Assembly (NCBI GenBank): GCA_905202605.1
Contig: CAJKSU010000108.1
Coordinates: forward strand, 1 to 9,452
Direction: 5' to 3'
Source: an uncultured Eubacteriales bacterium
GTDB taxonomy: Bacteria; Bacillota; Clostridia; Oscillospirales; Oscillospiraceae
Length of the DNA: 9,452 nucleotides
Shown: positions 1-5,946 of the stretch, piece after piece
Layout: the number at the start of each line of letters is the position of its first letter
Numbering within the stretch: the first letter of the stretch is position 1
Program-made: the position numbers and the translations under genes
The notes under the pieces: generated by a model
Databases searched by the model: none
What the model was told of the DNA's origin: nothing
Seen by the model: the letters and a program-made list of their open reading frames with translations, nothing else

Positions 1-1
1 C

Positions 2-331
2 TACTCCGGCGCCTACCAGCCGTTGGCGGGAGATTTTGAGGAATCACTGGACTATGGCGATATCTATGGACGCTTGGACGATATCCTTGGGCTGACCTAT
101 CGGGGCGGCTACCATACTCAGTACACAGAGGATGGTGGGATGGAGTTCCGTGTGTGGGGCCTTGATGTGGAGATCCGCAACGCACCGTTCGCTTCCGGCG
201 ACAGCGCCGGCGACCGTTTTGTGGCGGACTGTGAAATCGAATTGGAGGTTCCAGTGTCTTTTGGAGGAGAGCTTCTGCCGCCCATGCGGATGACAGTCAA
301 GGTCAGCGCGGGCTATGCCCCTCGGTTTTAA
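2..331 (+). CDS. C-terminal part of an unrecognised protein, truncated by the window edge
   Basis: The frame is open from the first bases of the window to TAA at 329-331, giving about 109 residues. A TTG at 23 could serve as a start, but the frame is open upstream of it and no Shine-Dalgarno sequence precedes it, so the gene very probably begins outside the window. The visible part has an acidic, Tyr/Gly-rich stretch followed by a region of alternating hydrophobic residues (for example IELEVPVSF and MRMTVKVSAGY), which suggests beta strands, and it ends in AGYAPRF. No catalytic motif or membrane segment is visible. The position just before a membrane-anchored Pro-rich protein, in an element with transfer genes, would fit an exported or pseudopilin-like product, but that is inference. 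The reading frame is well supported; the function is unknown. Confidence 0.7.
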   Translation, partial: YSGAYQPLAGDFEESLDYGDIYGRLDDILGLTYRGGYHTQYTEDGGMEFRVWGLDVEIRNAPFASGDSAGDRFVADCEIELEVPVSFGGELLPPMRMTVKVSAGYAPRF

Positions 332-397
332 CGCAGTTTTCAAAAAGTTTTCTATTGTCCCAATAGACTTCTCTGCCTGTTTGTGGTAGGGTTCGTG

Positions 398-426
398 TTG
401 ACAAAGGACGGGCGGTATAGGAAAAT
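398..426 (+). promoter_or_regulatory. Possible sigma-A-type promoter before the Pro-rich membrane protein gene
   Basis: A perfect TTGACA lies at 398-403. At 17-bp spacing the -10 position (421-426) reads GAAAAT, which matches TATAAT at four of six bases. It sits in the 196-bp spacer upstream of the gene at 528, the longest gap between genes in the window, which makes it a plausible place for a promoter. The weak -10 keeps confidence low. Confidence 0.3.
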
Positions 427-527
427 GTAGGCAGCAGATCTTAAAGCCGAACTATCCTTGGCCGCCTGAAGTCACACAGACAGTTTGACAAGAAGCATAA
501 TCAACAGAAAAAGGAGGAATCCAAACG

Positions 528-1085
528 ATGACGGAGAATACCAAGAAGTGGCTGACCGTGGCCGGATGTCTTGTGGTCTGCGCAATCCTGGTTGCTGTGA
601 TCGCAAGCAGCTTCAGCAAAGACAAGGTCACCGATGACCTGCTCCCGCCCAGCAGCTCCCAGCAGGGCGATGTAGTGGTGGACCCGGACAGCAGTACCCC
701 GCCTCCCGCAGAATCCGGGGATGACCAGAAGCCGGGAGATAATGTGACCGTTAACCCGGAAACCCCGGATGCCAGTACCAACACCGATGATGGAAACGGC
801 GCTGATTTTACCGGCACAGAGCAGACCATTCAGCCGGACCCGGTCAAACCGGAATATACAGAGGATGAACTGAAGGACCCCACCAAGACGCCGGATGGGA
901 CTCCGGTCGAGGGTACTCCTGAGCCGCAAGATCACAACAATGTGACGCCTCCCCCTGAACAGCCCTCCACCAACACCAGTGGCGGCCTGCCTGGTTTCGA
1001 TAATGTTCCCAACGCAGGCGCAAATCAAGGTGGAAGTATCGATAGTGATGGAGATATCAATACTCAGGTTGGCATAATGGGATAA
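528..1085 (+). CDS. Membrane-anchored Pro/Thr/Asp-rich protein, DUF6550-like
   Basis: This 185-residue protein starts at an ATG ten bases after AAGGAGG (511-517). It has a short charged N-terminus, one hydrophobic segment at about residues 8-29 (signal anchor), and then a long low-complexity, acidic outer part rich in Pro, Thr, Asp and Gly (about 35-165). The block EQTIQPDPVKPE (98-109) and the C-terminal GFDNVPN...VGIMG look like conserved islands in a spacer-like sequence. From memory it resembles the DUF6550 family of gut Clostridia mobile elements; this is unverified. The likely topology is a cytoplasmic N-terminus with an extended extracellular stalk, possibly a tether or assembly factor of the transfer apparatus. 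There is no enzymatic motif. A strong terminator follows its stop codon, so it is probably the last gene of its transcription unit. Confidence 0.8.
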   Translation: MTENTKKWLTVAGCLVVCAILVAVIASSFSKDKVTDDLLPPSSSQQGDVVVDPDSSTPPPAESGDDQKPGDNVTVNPETPDASTNTDDGNGADFTGTEQTIQPDPVKPEYTEDELKDPTKTPDGTPVEGTPEPQDHNNVTPPPEQPSTNTSGGLPGFDNVPNAGANQGGSIDSDGDINTQVGIMG

Positions 1086-1102
1086 AGTAATATCGCATCT
1101 TC

Positions 1103-1135
1103 AAAAAGCACAGCTTTGGCTGTGCTTTTTATTTT
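1103..1135 (+). terminator. Strong intrinsic terminator after the Pro-rich membrane protein gene
   Basis: The arms 1103-1114 and 1119-1130 form a perfect 12-bp inverted repeat around a TTTG loop (1115-1118). The core GCACAGC/GCTGTGC is flanked by A5 and T5, and a TTTTTATTTT tract runs to 1135. This is a textbook Rho-independent terminator. It ends only about 18 bp before the GTG of the next gene, so any promoter for that gene must lie upstream and the hairpin could also act as an attenuator. Confidence 0.9.
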
Positions 1136-1152
1136 GTGGGAAAGGAGATCAA

Positions 1153-2850
1153 GTGAAACGACTCTTTAACCTGTTTCTGGCCGTTGTGATGATATTTTCC
1201 TTTACTTGCATACAAGTTTATGCCGCGAATGGAACTGGCGGGTCTGGTAACATTGATGGTGGCGGCGGGAGTATGGGGGATGCGACGAGTCATGGCAGTT
1301 GGAACCCCGGAAACGAAGGGGTGCGTGTAACCGTAGTGCGGGCAAGTGACCATGCCGTTGTTACTACACCATTTGATTTGACCAACAAAACACCATCTGC
1401 AGGAATATATCATTTCGGAAAGGTCAGTAAAATCCAGTACAATAATGGTACTGGGCTCTCTCCCGTACAAGGCGGGTATAGCTATAAAAACCCTGTACAA
1501 CCAATGCCTCGCATCATAAGTACAAACGGGCGTAATAACATCGAGGCCATCAAAAAGTATTTTTGTTCAGAATATGTTGTCAAGTTCATTGCGGAAGAAA
1601 CTGGTATGGATTATGACACGCTCATCAGCGGCGAATACAAAATTCTGCTGGAACCCATCGCCTATTATAAGTTCCAAGGTGTCATGATTGCCACAACAGC
1701 GACAGAGGCCGCCCTTTATGACGAGGTGGTTGGAGGACAACTCCGCTATTGGATGGGATCGCTGACGGCCAAAAACCTTCCCCTGTCCATGTTTCTGGAA
1801 ACCCCAGATTTAGGCTATCCCGCATGGTCCGGCCCCACCAATAAGAATGTGTCCAACTCGGACATCAAGTCCTCCCTTGGGCTTGGTATCGTCCGCTTTG
1901 AGGAGCAGCCGGAGGAGCCGGAGATCAGCACCTATGACTATGAATACCGAACCAATACCGAGGTCATCACGGCGGTAGAGGTCAGCGGTGGCCAAAGTGA
2001 CCCGGATGATCCGGTCACTGTACAGTTCCATATTGATGGGACGACCTATACGGTCAGCAATGTCTACTACCCGGACGGAGATTCCCAATTGGCCTGGGTA
2101 CGCTGGACTACACCGGACGAGCCGCAGGACATGACCATCGATGTGGATGTATCCGGCCCAGGATCAGCACAGGCCACCATCCACTGTAAGATCGTAGATC
2201 TGGACGAGAATCCGCCGCCCAATCCAGTAGCAGATGACCGGAACGACTCCTTCACACCCTCCCCGGTCCCAGACCGGCCGGAGAAAACCTCGGCCCAGTG
2301 GACCATTTGGGACCCATGGTGGCAGGAGTATTGGGTATGGCATGGCGATGATGAGGACGGATACTGGTGCGACCACGGCTGGTGGGAATTTGATCTGGAC
2401 CGCTACAGTGCCAGCCTTTCCGCTGCTATGGAAATTACTCCAGACGAGAAGAATCCCACCGCCAGCGACAGCACCATGAAGTCCGGCTATGGGGTCAATC
2501 AGGTGGTCACCGCCAGAGTGAACAGTTCCCAGAGGTCGGCTACCACCGCCCTGCAGAATGCAGTCAGTTACTTCCCAGAGTTCAACTATGAATCCTTTTG
2601 GCGGCTATTGGATCGCATTTCCATCAGTTCCTCGTCTTCCAGGCTGGAGTTCCAGAAGAACGAGTATAGCACCTATAACCGGCGTACCCATTTCACTCCT
2701 ATCTGGTACCCGGATGGCTCCTATACAGTCAACACCTGGGTCATTGACTGCTGGACCCCGGCAGGGATGCTCTCGGTCAACCTCACCGATTCACTGAATA
2801 TCCGGGGCAATCTATGGGACGATTGGCATATCGCTCCGCTTGATCTATAG
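1153..2850 (+). CDS. Large secreted surface protein with Ig-like and Trp-rich C-terminal regions
   Basis: This 565-residue protein starts at GTG, with AAAGGAG (1141-1147) correctly spaced upstream. An N-terminal signal peptide (MKRLFNLFLAVVMIFSF...) has a likely cleavage after VYA at about residue 24. A Gly-rich linker (26-48) follows, then a mixed domain (about 55-250) ending in LGIVRFEE. A Pro/Glu hinge (251-258) leads to an Ig-like/CARDB-like beta region (about 260-350; VTVQFHIDGTTYTVSNVYYP). A second Pro-rich linker (353-376) precedes a Trp/Tyr-rich region (about 383-415) and a C-terminal domain with YSTYNRRTHFTPIWYPDGSY. There is no LPXTG motif or C-terminal membrane anchor. The layout suggests an exported surface or contact protein encoded with the transfer genes; an adhesin role is inference. 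The codons for residues 77-136 are clearly AT-richer than the later part (about 42% against 58% GC in two 180-base samples), which hints at a mosaic gene. Confidence 0.85.
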   Translation: MKRLFNLFLAVVMIFSFTCIQVYAANGTGGSGNIDGGGGSMGDATSHGSWNPGNEGVRVTVVRASDHAVVTTPFDLTNKTPSAGIYHFGKVSKIQYNNGTGLSPVQGGYSYKNPVQPMPRIISTNGRNNIEAIKKYFCSEYVVKFIAEETGMDYDTLISGEYKILLEPIAYYKFQGVMIATTATEAALYDEVVGGQLRYWMGSLTAKNLPLSMFLETPDLGYPAWSGPTNKNVSNSDIKSSLGLGIVRFEEQPEEPEISTYDYEYRTNTEVITAVEVSGGQSDPDDPVTVQFHIDGTTYTVSNVYYPDGDSQLAWVRWTTPDEPQDMTIDVDVSGPGSAQATIHCKIVDLDENPPPNPVADDRNDSFTPSPVPDRPEKTSAQWTIWDPWWQEYWVWHGDDEDGYWCDHGWWEFDLDRYSASLSAAMEITPDEKNPTASDSTMKSGYGVNQVVTARVNSSQRSATTALQNAVSYFPEFNYESFWRLLDRISISSSSSRLEFQKNEYSTYNRRTHFTPIWYPDGSYTVNTWVIDCWTPAGMLSVNLTDSLNIRGNLWDDWHIAPLDL

Positions 2851-2865
2851 GCGGGAGGTGAAGCC

Positions 2866-3339
2866 ATGGGATACATCCGACTGGATGAGCAGCCTGGCGA
2901 GGTCTACCACTACACGCACCGAAAGAATCTGGACAGCATCCTGCGGGATGGCCGAATCAGGCGTATGGGCGATAGGGAGTGCTGGTTTTGCGCCTCTTTG
3001 GAGGATACCCTGACGCTCATGCGGGCCACGGTCATGATGGAGGGAAAGCCCTACTATAAGGTGGGCGGCAGCATCGGCCGCTATCCCAAGTTTGTGCCGG
3101 AGGACTATGTGATCCTTCGGCTAAATCCCCGCTTTCAGAAAGGTGAATGGGTACAGTGGATGCAGGAGATGCCTCCAGGATCGCCGCCCGAACTGCTGAA
3201 GGCCGCCGAAACATTCAGTAACCTGAAACTGGGCTTCCGGGGAGATTTGAAGTTCCAACAGAATCCAGAGGTCATTGAAGTAGCCCCACTGGTCGAGGCT
3301 GCTCAAACGCAGTTTTTAGATATTTCTTTCTTGATGTAA
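2866..3339 (+). CDS. Small protein with ADP-ribosyltransferase-like (DarT/DUF4433-like) N-terminal signature
   Basis: This 157-residue protein starts at ATG five bases after GGGAGGTG (2853-2860) and 15 bp after the surface protein, so it is probably co-transcribed with it. Residues 13-31 read VYHYTHRKNLDSILRDGRI, which follows the pattern of the first strand and helix in DarT/DUF4433 and related ART-fold proteins (YH-x-T...NL-x-x-IL-x-x-G), where the His contacts NAD. A possible late acidic strand, NPEVIEVAPL (133-142), carries Glu135 and Glu138, either of which could take the place of the catalytic Glu. There is no signal peptide or membrane segment, so it is likely cytoplasmic. No antitoxin-like macrodomain gene is adjacent. 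It could be an ART-fold enzyme, an inactive relative or a chance resemblance. The gene is well supported; the ART assignment is tentative. It ends in Met. Confidence 0.8.
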   Translation: MGYIRLDEQPGEVYHYTHRKNLDSILRDGRIRRMGDRECWFCASLEDTLTLMRATVMMEGKPYYKVGGSIGRYPKFVPEDYVILRLNPRFQKGEWVQWMQEMPPGSPPELLKAAETFSNLKLGFRGDLKFQQNPEVIEVAPLVEAAQTQFLDISFLM

Positions 3340-3353
3340 AGAGGCGGTTGACA

Positions 3354-3818
3354 ATGTGCAAAAAAGGGCTTCCGGCAGTATGGACCAAGGAGAAAATCGA
3401 AGAAGCCTTTGCGGGATTTGTAGAAAAGAACAGAAGGCTGCCAGTGGCAAGGGAAATGAAGCCTCAATATGGGCTGCCGACACGCAGAACATTTGAACGC
3501 TATATGGACACGACCGCCCAAGAGTATGCTGAACTTCGTTACCCCACGCTTCTCTCCGCAAGAGATGAGCGCCATGTTCAAACCGTCTTGGCATATCGGA
3601 ACGAAGTACGTGAGTGGTCTATTGAGCGGCTTATGGAGGCGGAAAAGAACTTTTTTGCAAAATGCGGGCGGTTACCTGAACCGTATGAATACACGGCTGA
3701 GAACGGTCTGCCTATGTACTCTGTCTTCTGTAGGTTAGCAAAGGAAGCGTTTGAAGAAATAATCCGGGCTCAGTTCCTGGAAACACAGGAACTGAGTGGA
3801 CCTGTGCTCACGATGTAA
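3354..3818 (+). CDS. Protein of two homing-endonuclease-associated (HNH-repeat-like) modules
   Basis: The preferred start is ATG at 3354, about seven bases after GAGGCGG (3341-3347), giving 154 residues; an in-frame TTG at 3348 is less likely. The protein consists of two similar modules. Module 1 (about 10-60) begins with WTKEKIEEAFAGF and contains RRLP...YGLPTRRTFERYM. Module 2 (about 88-138) begins with WSIERLMEAEKNFF and contains GRLP...NGLPMYSVF. The pattern W-[TS]-x-E-x-[IL], then GR-x-P, then GLP-x-x-x-x-F is that of the homing-endonuclease-associated repeat (PF18780-like), a small helical, probably DNA-binding module. No HNH, LAGLIDADG or GIY-YIG catalytic core is present, so it is not itself a recognisable nuclease. 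It may be a DNA-binding regulator or a remnant. It ends in LTM. Confidence 0.8.
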   Translation: MCKKGLPAVWTKEKIEEAFAGFVEKNRRLPVAREMKPQYGLPTRRTFERYMDTTAQEYAELRYPTLLSARDERHVQTVLAYRNEVREWSIERLMEAEKNFFAKCGRLPEPYEYTAENGLPMYSVFCRLAKEAFEEIIRAQFLETQELSGPVLTM

Positions 3819-3847
3819 GCATTCACAGTAACAAAATCAGAAAAGAA

Positions 3848-3878
3848 ACGGGCCGTGGGAAAGTGCCTCGCGGCCTGT
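3848..3878 (+). promoter_or_regulatory. Leader hairpin 1 upstream of the pilin-like gene (GGGCCGTG arm)
   Basis: The arms 3848-3859 and 3867-3878 pair as ACGGGCCGTGGG with CCTCGCGGCCTGT-type sequence over 12 bp, including three G-T wobbles, around a 7-nt loop. The 5' arm can alternatively pair with 3910-3918 further downstream, giving two mutually exclusive folds. It may be part of an RNA control region for the gene at 3951. Confidence 0.45.
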
Positions 3879-3896
3879 TCGGGATAGATCATCCAT

Positions 3897-3928
3897 CCGC
3901 GGGAACACCCCTGCGGCCTTTCTTTTTT
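3897..3928 (+). terminator. Terminator-like hairpin with T-tract in the leader of the pilin-like gene
   Basis: CCGCGGG (3897-3903) pairs with CCC-C-TGCGG (3909-3916) over seven base pairs with one bulged T, around an AACAC loop. It is followed by CCTTTCTTTTTT (3917-3928). The layout is that of an intrinsic terminator ending the upstream unit or attenuating the downstream gene, whose start is only 22 bp away. Confidence 0.6.
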
Positions 3929-3941
3929 CAGCAAAGAAAGG
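3917..3941 (+). promoter_or_regulatory. Shine-Dalgarno-sequestering hairpin before the pilin-like gene
   Basis: CCTTTCTTT (3917-3925) is exactly complementary to AAAGAAAGG (3933-3941), with a 7-nt loop. The 3' arm contains most of the ribosome binding site AAAGAAAGGTGG (3933-3944) of the gene starting at 3951. The T-tract of the preceding terminator-like hairpin therefore doubles as an anti-Shine-Dalgarno arm. The pairing is exact; a regulatory role is inference. Confidence 0.5.
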
Positions 3942-3950
3942 TGGTATTTG

Positions 3951-4292
3951 ATGATGAAAACGAAAAAGATGCTCTGTGCGGTCGTAATGGTAATGATGCT
4001 GGCCATCATGTTTACGGTACCCGCATTTGCGGCAGGAACCGGGGATGTGGCTGGTGCCATTGAAGGCACTTGGACGGACGCATCCGCCCAGATCAAAACG
4101 GTTGTCAATAATGTGGTCTTTCCCGTGATTGACCTTGTTCTGGCTGTGTTCTTCTTCGCCAAATTGGGCATGGCGTATTTTGACTATAGAAAGCACGGCC
4201 AGTTCGAATGGACTGCGCCGGCCATCCTGTTTGCCTGCCTTATCTTCACCCTGACGGCTCCCACCTATGTCTGGACGATCCTGGGAATGTAA
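3951..4292 (+). CDS. DUF3852-like small membrane protein, VirB2/TrbC pilin-like transfer component
   Basis: The start is ATG at 3951 (an adjacent ATG at 3954 and TTG at 3948 are alternatives), after AAAGGTGG at 3937-3944; the product is 113 residues. A clear signal peptide ends at VPAFA (about residue 27), followed by AGTGDVAGAIEGTW. Two membrane segments follow at about 53-73 (VVFPVIDLVLAVFFFAKLG) and 88-111, joined by a short basic loop (YFDYRKHGQ). A signal peptide plus two hydrophobic helices in about 110 residues is the plan of VirB2/TrbC-type pilin subunits. From memory the sequence closely resembles DUF3852 proteins found next to TrbL-like genes in gut Clostridia elements. It probably sits in the cytoplasmic membrane as part of the mating channel. 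Its leader carries unusual RNA structures. It ends in Met. Confidence 0.8.
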   Translation: MMKTKKMLCAVVMVMMLAIMFTVPAFAAGTGDVAGAIEGTWTDASAQIKTVVNNVVFPVIDLVLAVFFFAKLGMAYFDYRKHGQFEWTAPAILFACLIFTLTAPTYVWTILGM

Positions 4293-4297
4293 AGAAT

Positions 4298-4310
4298 TAT
4301 TCTGAGAATA
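4298..4310. repeat. Short perfect dyad TATTCT-G-AGAATA between genes
   Basis: The 13-bp palindrome has six-base arms around a central G. It lies between the stop of the pilin-like gene (4292) and the AGGAGG ribosome binding site (4312-4317) of the next gene. It could be an operator for a dimeric repressor or a weak RNA hairpin that limits read-through. One short palindrome in a spacer could arise by chance. Confidence 0.25.
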
Positions 4311-4326
4311 CAGGAGGAAGGAAGCA

Positions 4327-4791
4327 ATGGAATATCCAATTCCAAATCCATCCGGAAATAAAATGCTTTCATTGGTTAACGAGCTGTACCAGCGGTCTAC
4401 CGGGATGTGCAGAGCAGGTGCAGGTCCATACGGCATCGGGGTAAGCGTGGTAGAAGATACTCCCATTGATGTGTTTTTCACCTTTGATCCAGATCCGGTT
4501 CTGGATTGTAAAATACTGCCGGAGGAAATCCCTGAGTACACTGTCGGCGTGATTGGCTCCTGGAGCGGAGAACGCAAATATCTTTCGCGGGAGGAGGTGG
4601 GGCAGCTTCTCTCTGCCTCGGACCCGAAGACCAGAATATTGGCGGAAATGCTCCGGTACTTTGAAGGAAAGACCTGGATCGTGAGCTGCGCAGATTGTCA
4701 GGAAGCGTTCGGGATTCTGGCGGATGCGGAAATGCGCGAGGCATTTGGGCTGGATGAGCAGGAGCAGATTGGACCGAAACTGGAAATGTAG
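4327..4791 (+). CDS. Unrecognised small acidic cytoplasmic protein
   Basis: This 154-residue protein starts at ATG after AGGAGG (4312-4317). No family is recognised. It has no signal peptide or membrane segment. The first 50 residues include MLSLVNELYQRSTGM and a Gly-rich turn (AGAGPYGIG, 31-39). The middle reads VGVIGSWSGERKYLSREEV, and the last third has TWIVSCADCQEAFGILADAEM with a CxxC pair at 121-124 (Cys-Ala-Asp-Cys); a single pair is not enough to claim metal binding. The tail is IGPKLEM, similar in form to the ends of its neighbours. It lies 34 bp after the pilin-like gene and 44 bp before the DUF4259-like gene, so it is probably in one transcript with them. Confidence 0.75.
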   Translation: MEYPIPNPSGNKMLSLVNELYQRSTGMCRAGAGPYGIGVSVVEDTPIDVFFTFDPDPVLDCKILPEEIPEYTVGVIGSWSGERKYLSREEVGQLLSASDPKTRILAEMLRYFEGKTWIVSCADCQEAFGILADAEMREAFGLDEQEQIGPKLEM

Positions 4792-4835
4792 GACAAGAAT
4801 GATGAGGCGTAAGCCGGAAATGGGAGACGGTTTCT

Positions 4836-5381
4836 ATGGGCTGTTGGGGAATCACCGCACTGGAGTCCGACAATGGACTGGATGCGGTTAGATGTGTCCG
4901 GTACAATTTACCGGCAGATGGACAACTGGACCTGGGAGAAATGCTTGAACGATTAAAGAAAGACCGATGGAATGCCCCCTGTGATGTAAAGCTGGGGTGT
5001 GCGCATACCAGCCCTATGGCACTGGCTGAGATCGTTGTAAAGTATCTTGACGGTGATCCCGGCAGTTTGGACTATGATGAGGAGTGGGCGGCCGAGGACA
5101 ACAAGTTCCGGTCCATCACCTCGTTTACAGCATCAAGGGCTTCTCTCCGGGAACTCCGGGATTACCTTGCGGACACTTTGAAATACGCCAGGATCAGAGC
5201 GGAGCGGCAGATCAAAGCCGGCGAGCTGCCCGGCGGCTGGTTTGATCCGAAGGATTGGGACGGATGGCAGAAACACATGGAGGGCCTTATTCACCGGCTG
5301 GATGGCGTTCTGGCCTTGGAAGGCAGTACGCTGGAGTTAGCTCATCCACCGGCGCCGACTGTCCCGGAATTAACCATGTAG
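4836..5381 (+). CDS. DUF4259-like protein
   Basis: This 181-residue protein starts at ATG about eight bases after GGGAGA (4822-4827). The N-terminus MGCWGITALESDNGLDAV matches the signature of the DUF4259 family (MG-x-WG...-[ED]-[NS]-D-x-x-x-D), a set of small proteins of unknown function. The start choice is supported because that signature begins at the initiator Met. The rest has a charged, largely helical stretch (DLGEMLERLKK, 32-42; LRELRDYLADTLKYARIRAERQI, split near 105-126) and a Trp/Asp-rich loop (GGWFDPKDWDGWQKHM). It is cytoplasmic, with no membrane segment. The tail PPAPTVPELTM is a Pro-rich extension ending in LTM, as in the HNH-repeat protein. The function is unknown. Confidence 0.8.
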   Translation: MGCWGITALESDNGLDAVRCVRYNLPADGQLDLGEMLERLKKDRWNAPCDVKLGCAHTSPMALAEIVVKYLDGDPGSLDYDEEWAAEDNKFRSITSFTASRASLRELRDYLADTLKYARIRAERQIKAGELPGGWFDPKDWDGWQKHMEGLIHRLDGVLALEGSTLELAHPPAPTVPELTM

Positions 5382-5398
5382 GGAGGGAAAGAAGAAAA

Positions 5399-5827
5399 TT
5401 GAATCCATTTGGACAGGAGTTGAGGAAAATCCTCACTCAGTGCAAAACCAGCGGCGTTGTGTCTTATGCGGGCAGATCCGCCTATATCCAGCTTGACCCG
5501 GATTTGCGGGCCAGGCTGGAGTTTGTTTCTCTGAACATTGCCGGCCAGTACAATGCCCTCAAGCTGACGATCCTGAACCGGACCGAGGGTGCGGTGGATG
5601 TGAATATCCTACGCTTTGGCGATTTACTGGGAAAGAAAAAAGTGAGCAATCCCAACTTCTCGGATGGTATCTTACCACACCTCTGGGACGATTATGGGAA
5701 GGTAGACTGGTATGTTTACCAGCCTACTCAGGCGGATTACAGGCTGCTGGCGGGTACGGTGGACGAATATCTGCAGGTGTTCCAGCGTCAGGAGGAGGCG
5801 CAGGAACACAGCCCGCAAATGTGCTAA
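5399..5827 (+). CDS. Unrecognised small cytoplasmic protein with TTG start
   Basis: The chosen start is TTG at 5399, which gives MNPFGQELRK and 142 residues. It follows GGGAGG and GAAGAAA purine-rich sequence at 5381-5397, directly after the stop of the previous gene. The frame is open back to 5255, but that extension lies inside the DUF4259-like gene and looks like a shadow. The protein appears to be mixed alpha/beta, with VVSYAGRSAYIQLDPDLRARL (split near 20-40), a short strand run LKLTILNRTEGAVDVNI, and a helical C-terminus (YRLLAGTVDEYLQVFQRQEEA). No membrane segment, signal peptide or catalytic motif is seen. It ends in QMC, so ATG is the next-to-last codon. It is the last gene before the leader of the TrbL-like gene. 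Confidence 0.7.
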   Translation: MNPFGQELRKILTQCKTSGVVSYAGRSAYIQLDPDLRARLEFVSLNIAGQYNALKLTILNRTEGAVDVNILRFGDLLGKKKVSNPNFSDGILPHLWDDYGKVDWYVYQPTQADYRLLAGTVDEYLQVFQRQEEAQEHSPQMC

Positions 5828-5849
5828 GAAAATAGGAAGCGAATACAAG

Positions 5850-5877
5850 CAGGGGCCGTGCCCAGCCACGGCCCCTG
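5850..5877 (+). promoter_or_regulatory. Perfect GC-rich hairpin in the leader of the TrbL-like gene (GGGCCGTG arm)
   Basis: CAGGGGCCGTG (5850-5860) pairs perfectly with CACGGCCCCTG (5867-5877) over 11 bp, with a CCCAGC loop. No T-tract follows, so it is not a standard intrinsic terminator. Its 5' arm shares GGGCCGTG with the hairpin before the pilin-like gene. A second near-copy of the 3' arm (CACGGTCCCC, 5911-5920) could compete for pairing. Confidence 0.6.
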
Positions 5878-5910
5878 TGCCTTTGAGCAGGAGTATGCGT
5901 CCAATGCTGG

Positions 5911-5936
5911 CACGGTCCCCCTTACGCAAAGGGGTG
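5911..5936 (+). promoter_or_regulatory. Alternative arm and Shine-Dalgarno-masking hairpin before the TrbL-like gene
   Basis: CCCCTT (5918-5923) pairs with AAGGGG (5929-5934) around a five-base loop, covering the ribosome binding site AAAGGGGTG (5928-5936) of the gene at 5947. Overlapping its 5' side is CACGGTCCCC (5911-5920), which can pair with the GGGGCCGTG arm at 5852-5860 with one bulged T. That pairing would break the masking hairpin. The pairing is visible; the switching is inference. Confidence 0.4.
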
Positions 5937-5946
5937 AAACCACCAG

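Noticed and set aside
351..367. Hairpin TCTATTG-TCC-CAATAGA after the first gene as a terminator
   Set aside because: The stem is only seven AT-rich base pairs with a three-base loop and has no T-tract after it.
485..501. TTGACA at 485-490 with CATAAT at 496-501 as a promoter
   Set aside because: The two hexamers are only five bases apart, far from the 16-18 needed, and neither has a suitable partner at normal spacing.
3837..4577. 246-codon ORF on the minus strand
   Set aside because: It covers the pilin-like gene, its leader and part of the next gene on the other strand, lacks a convincing ribosome binding site and has no recognisable motif; the + strand genes explain the region.
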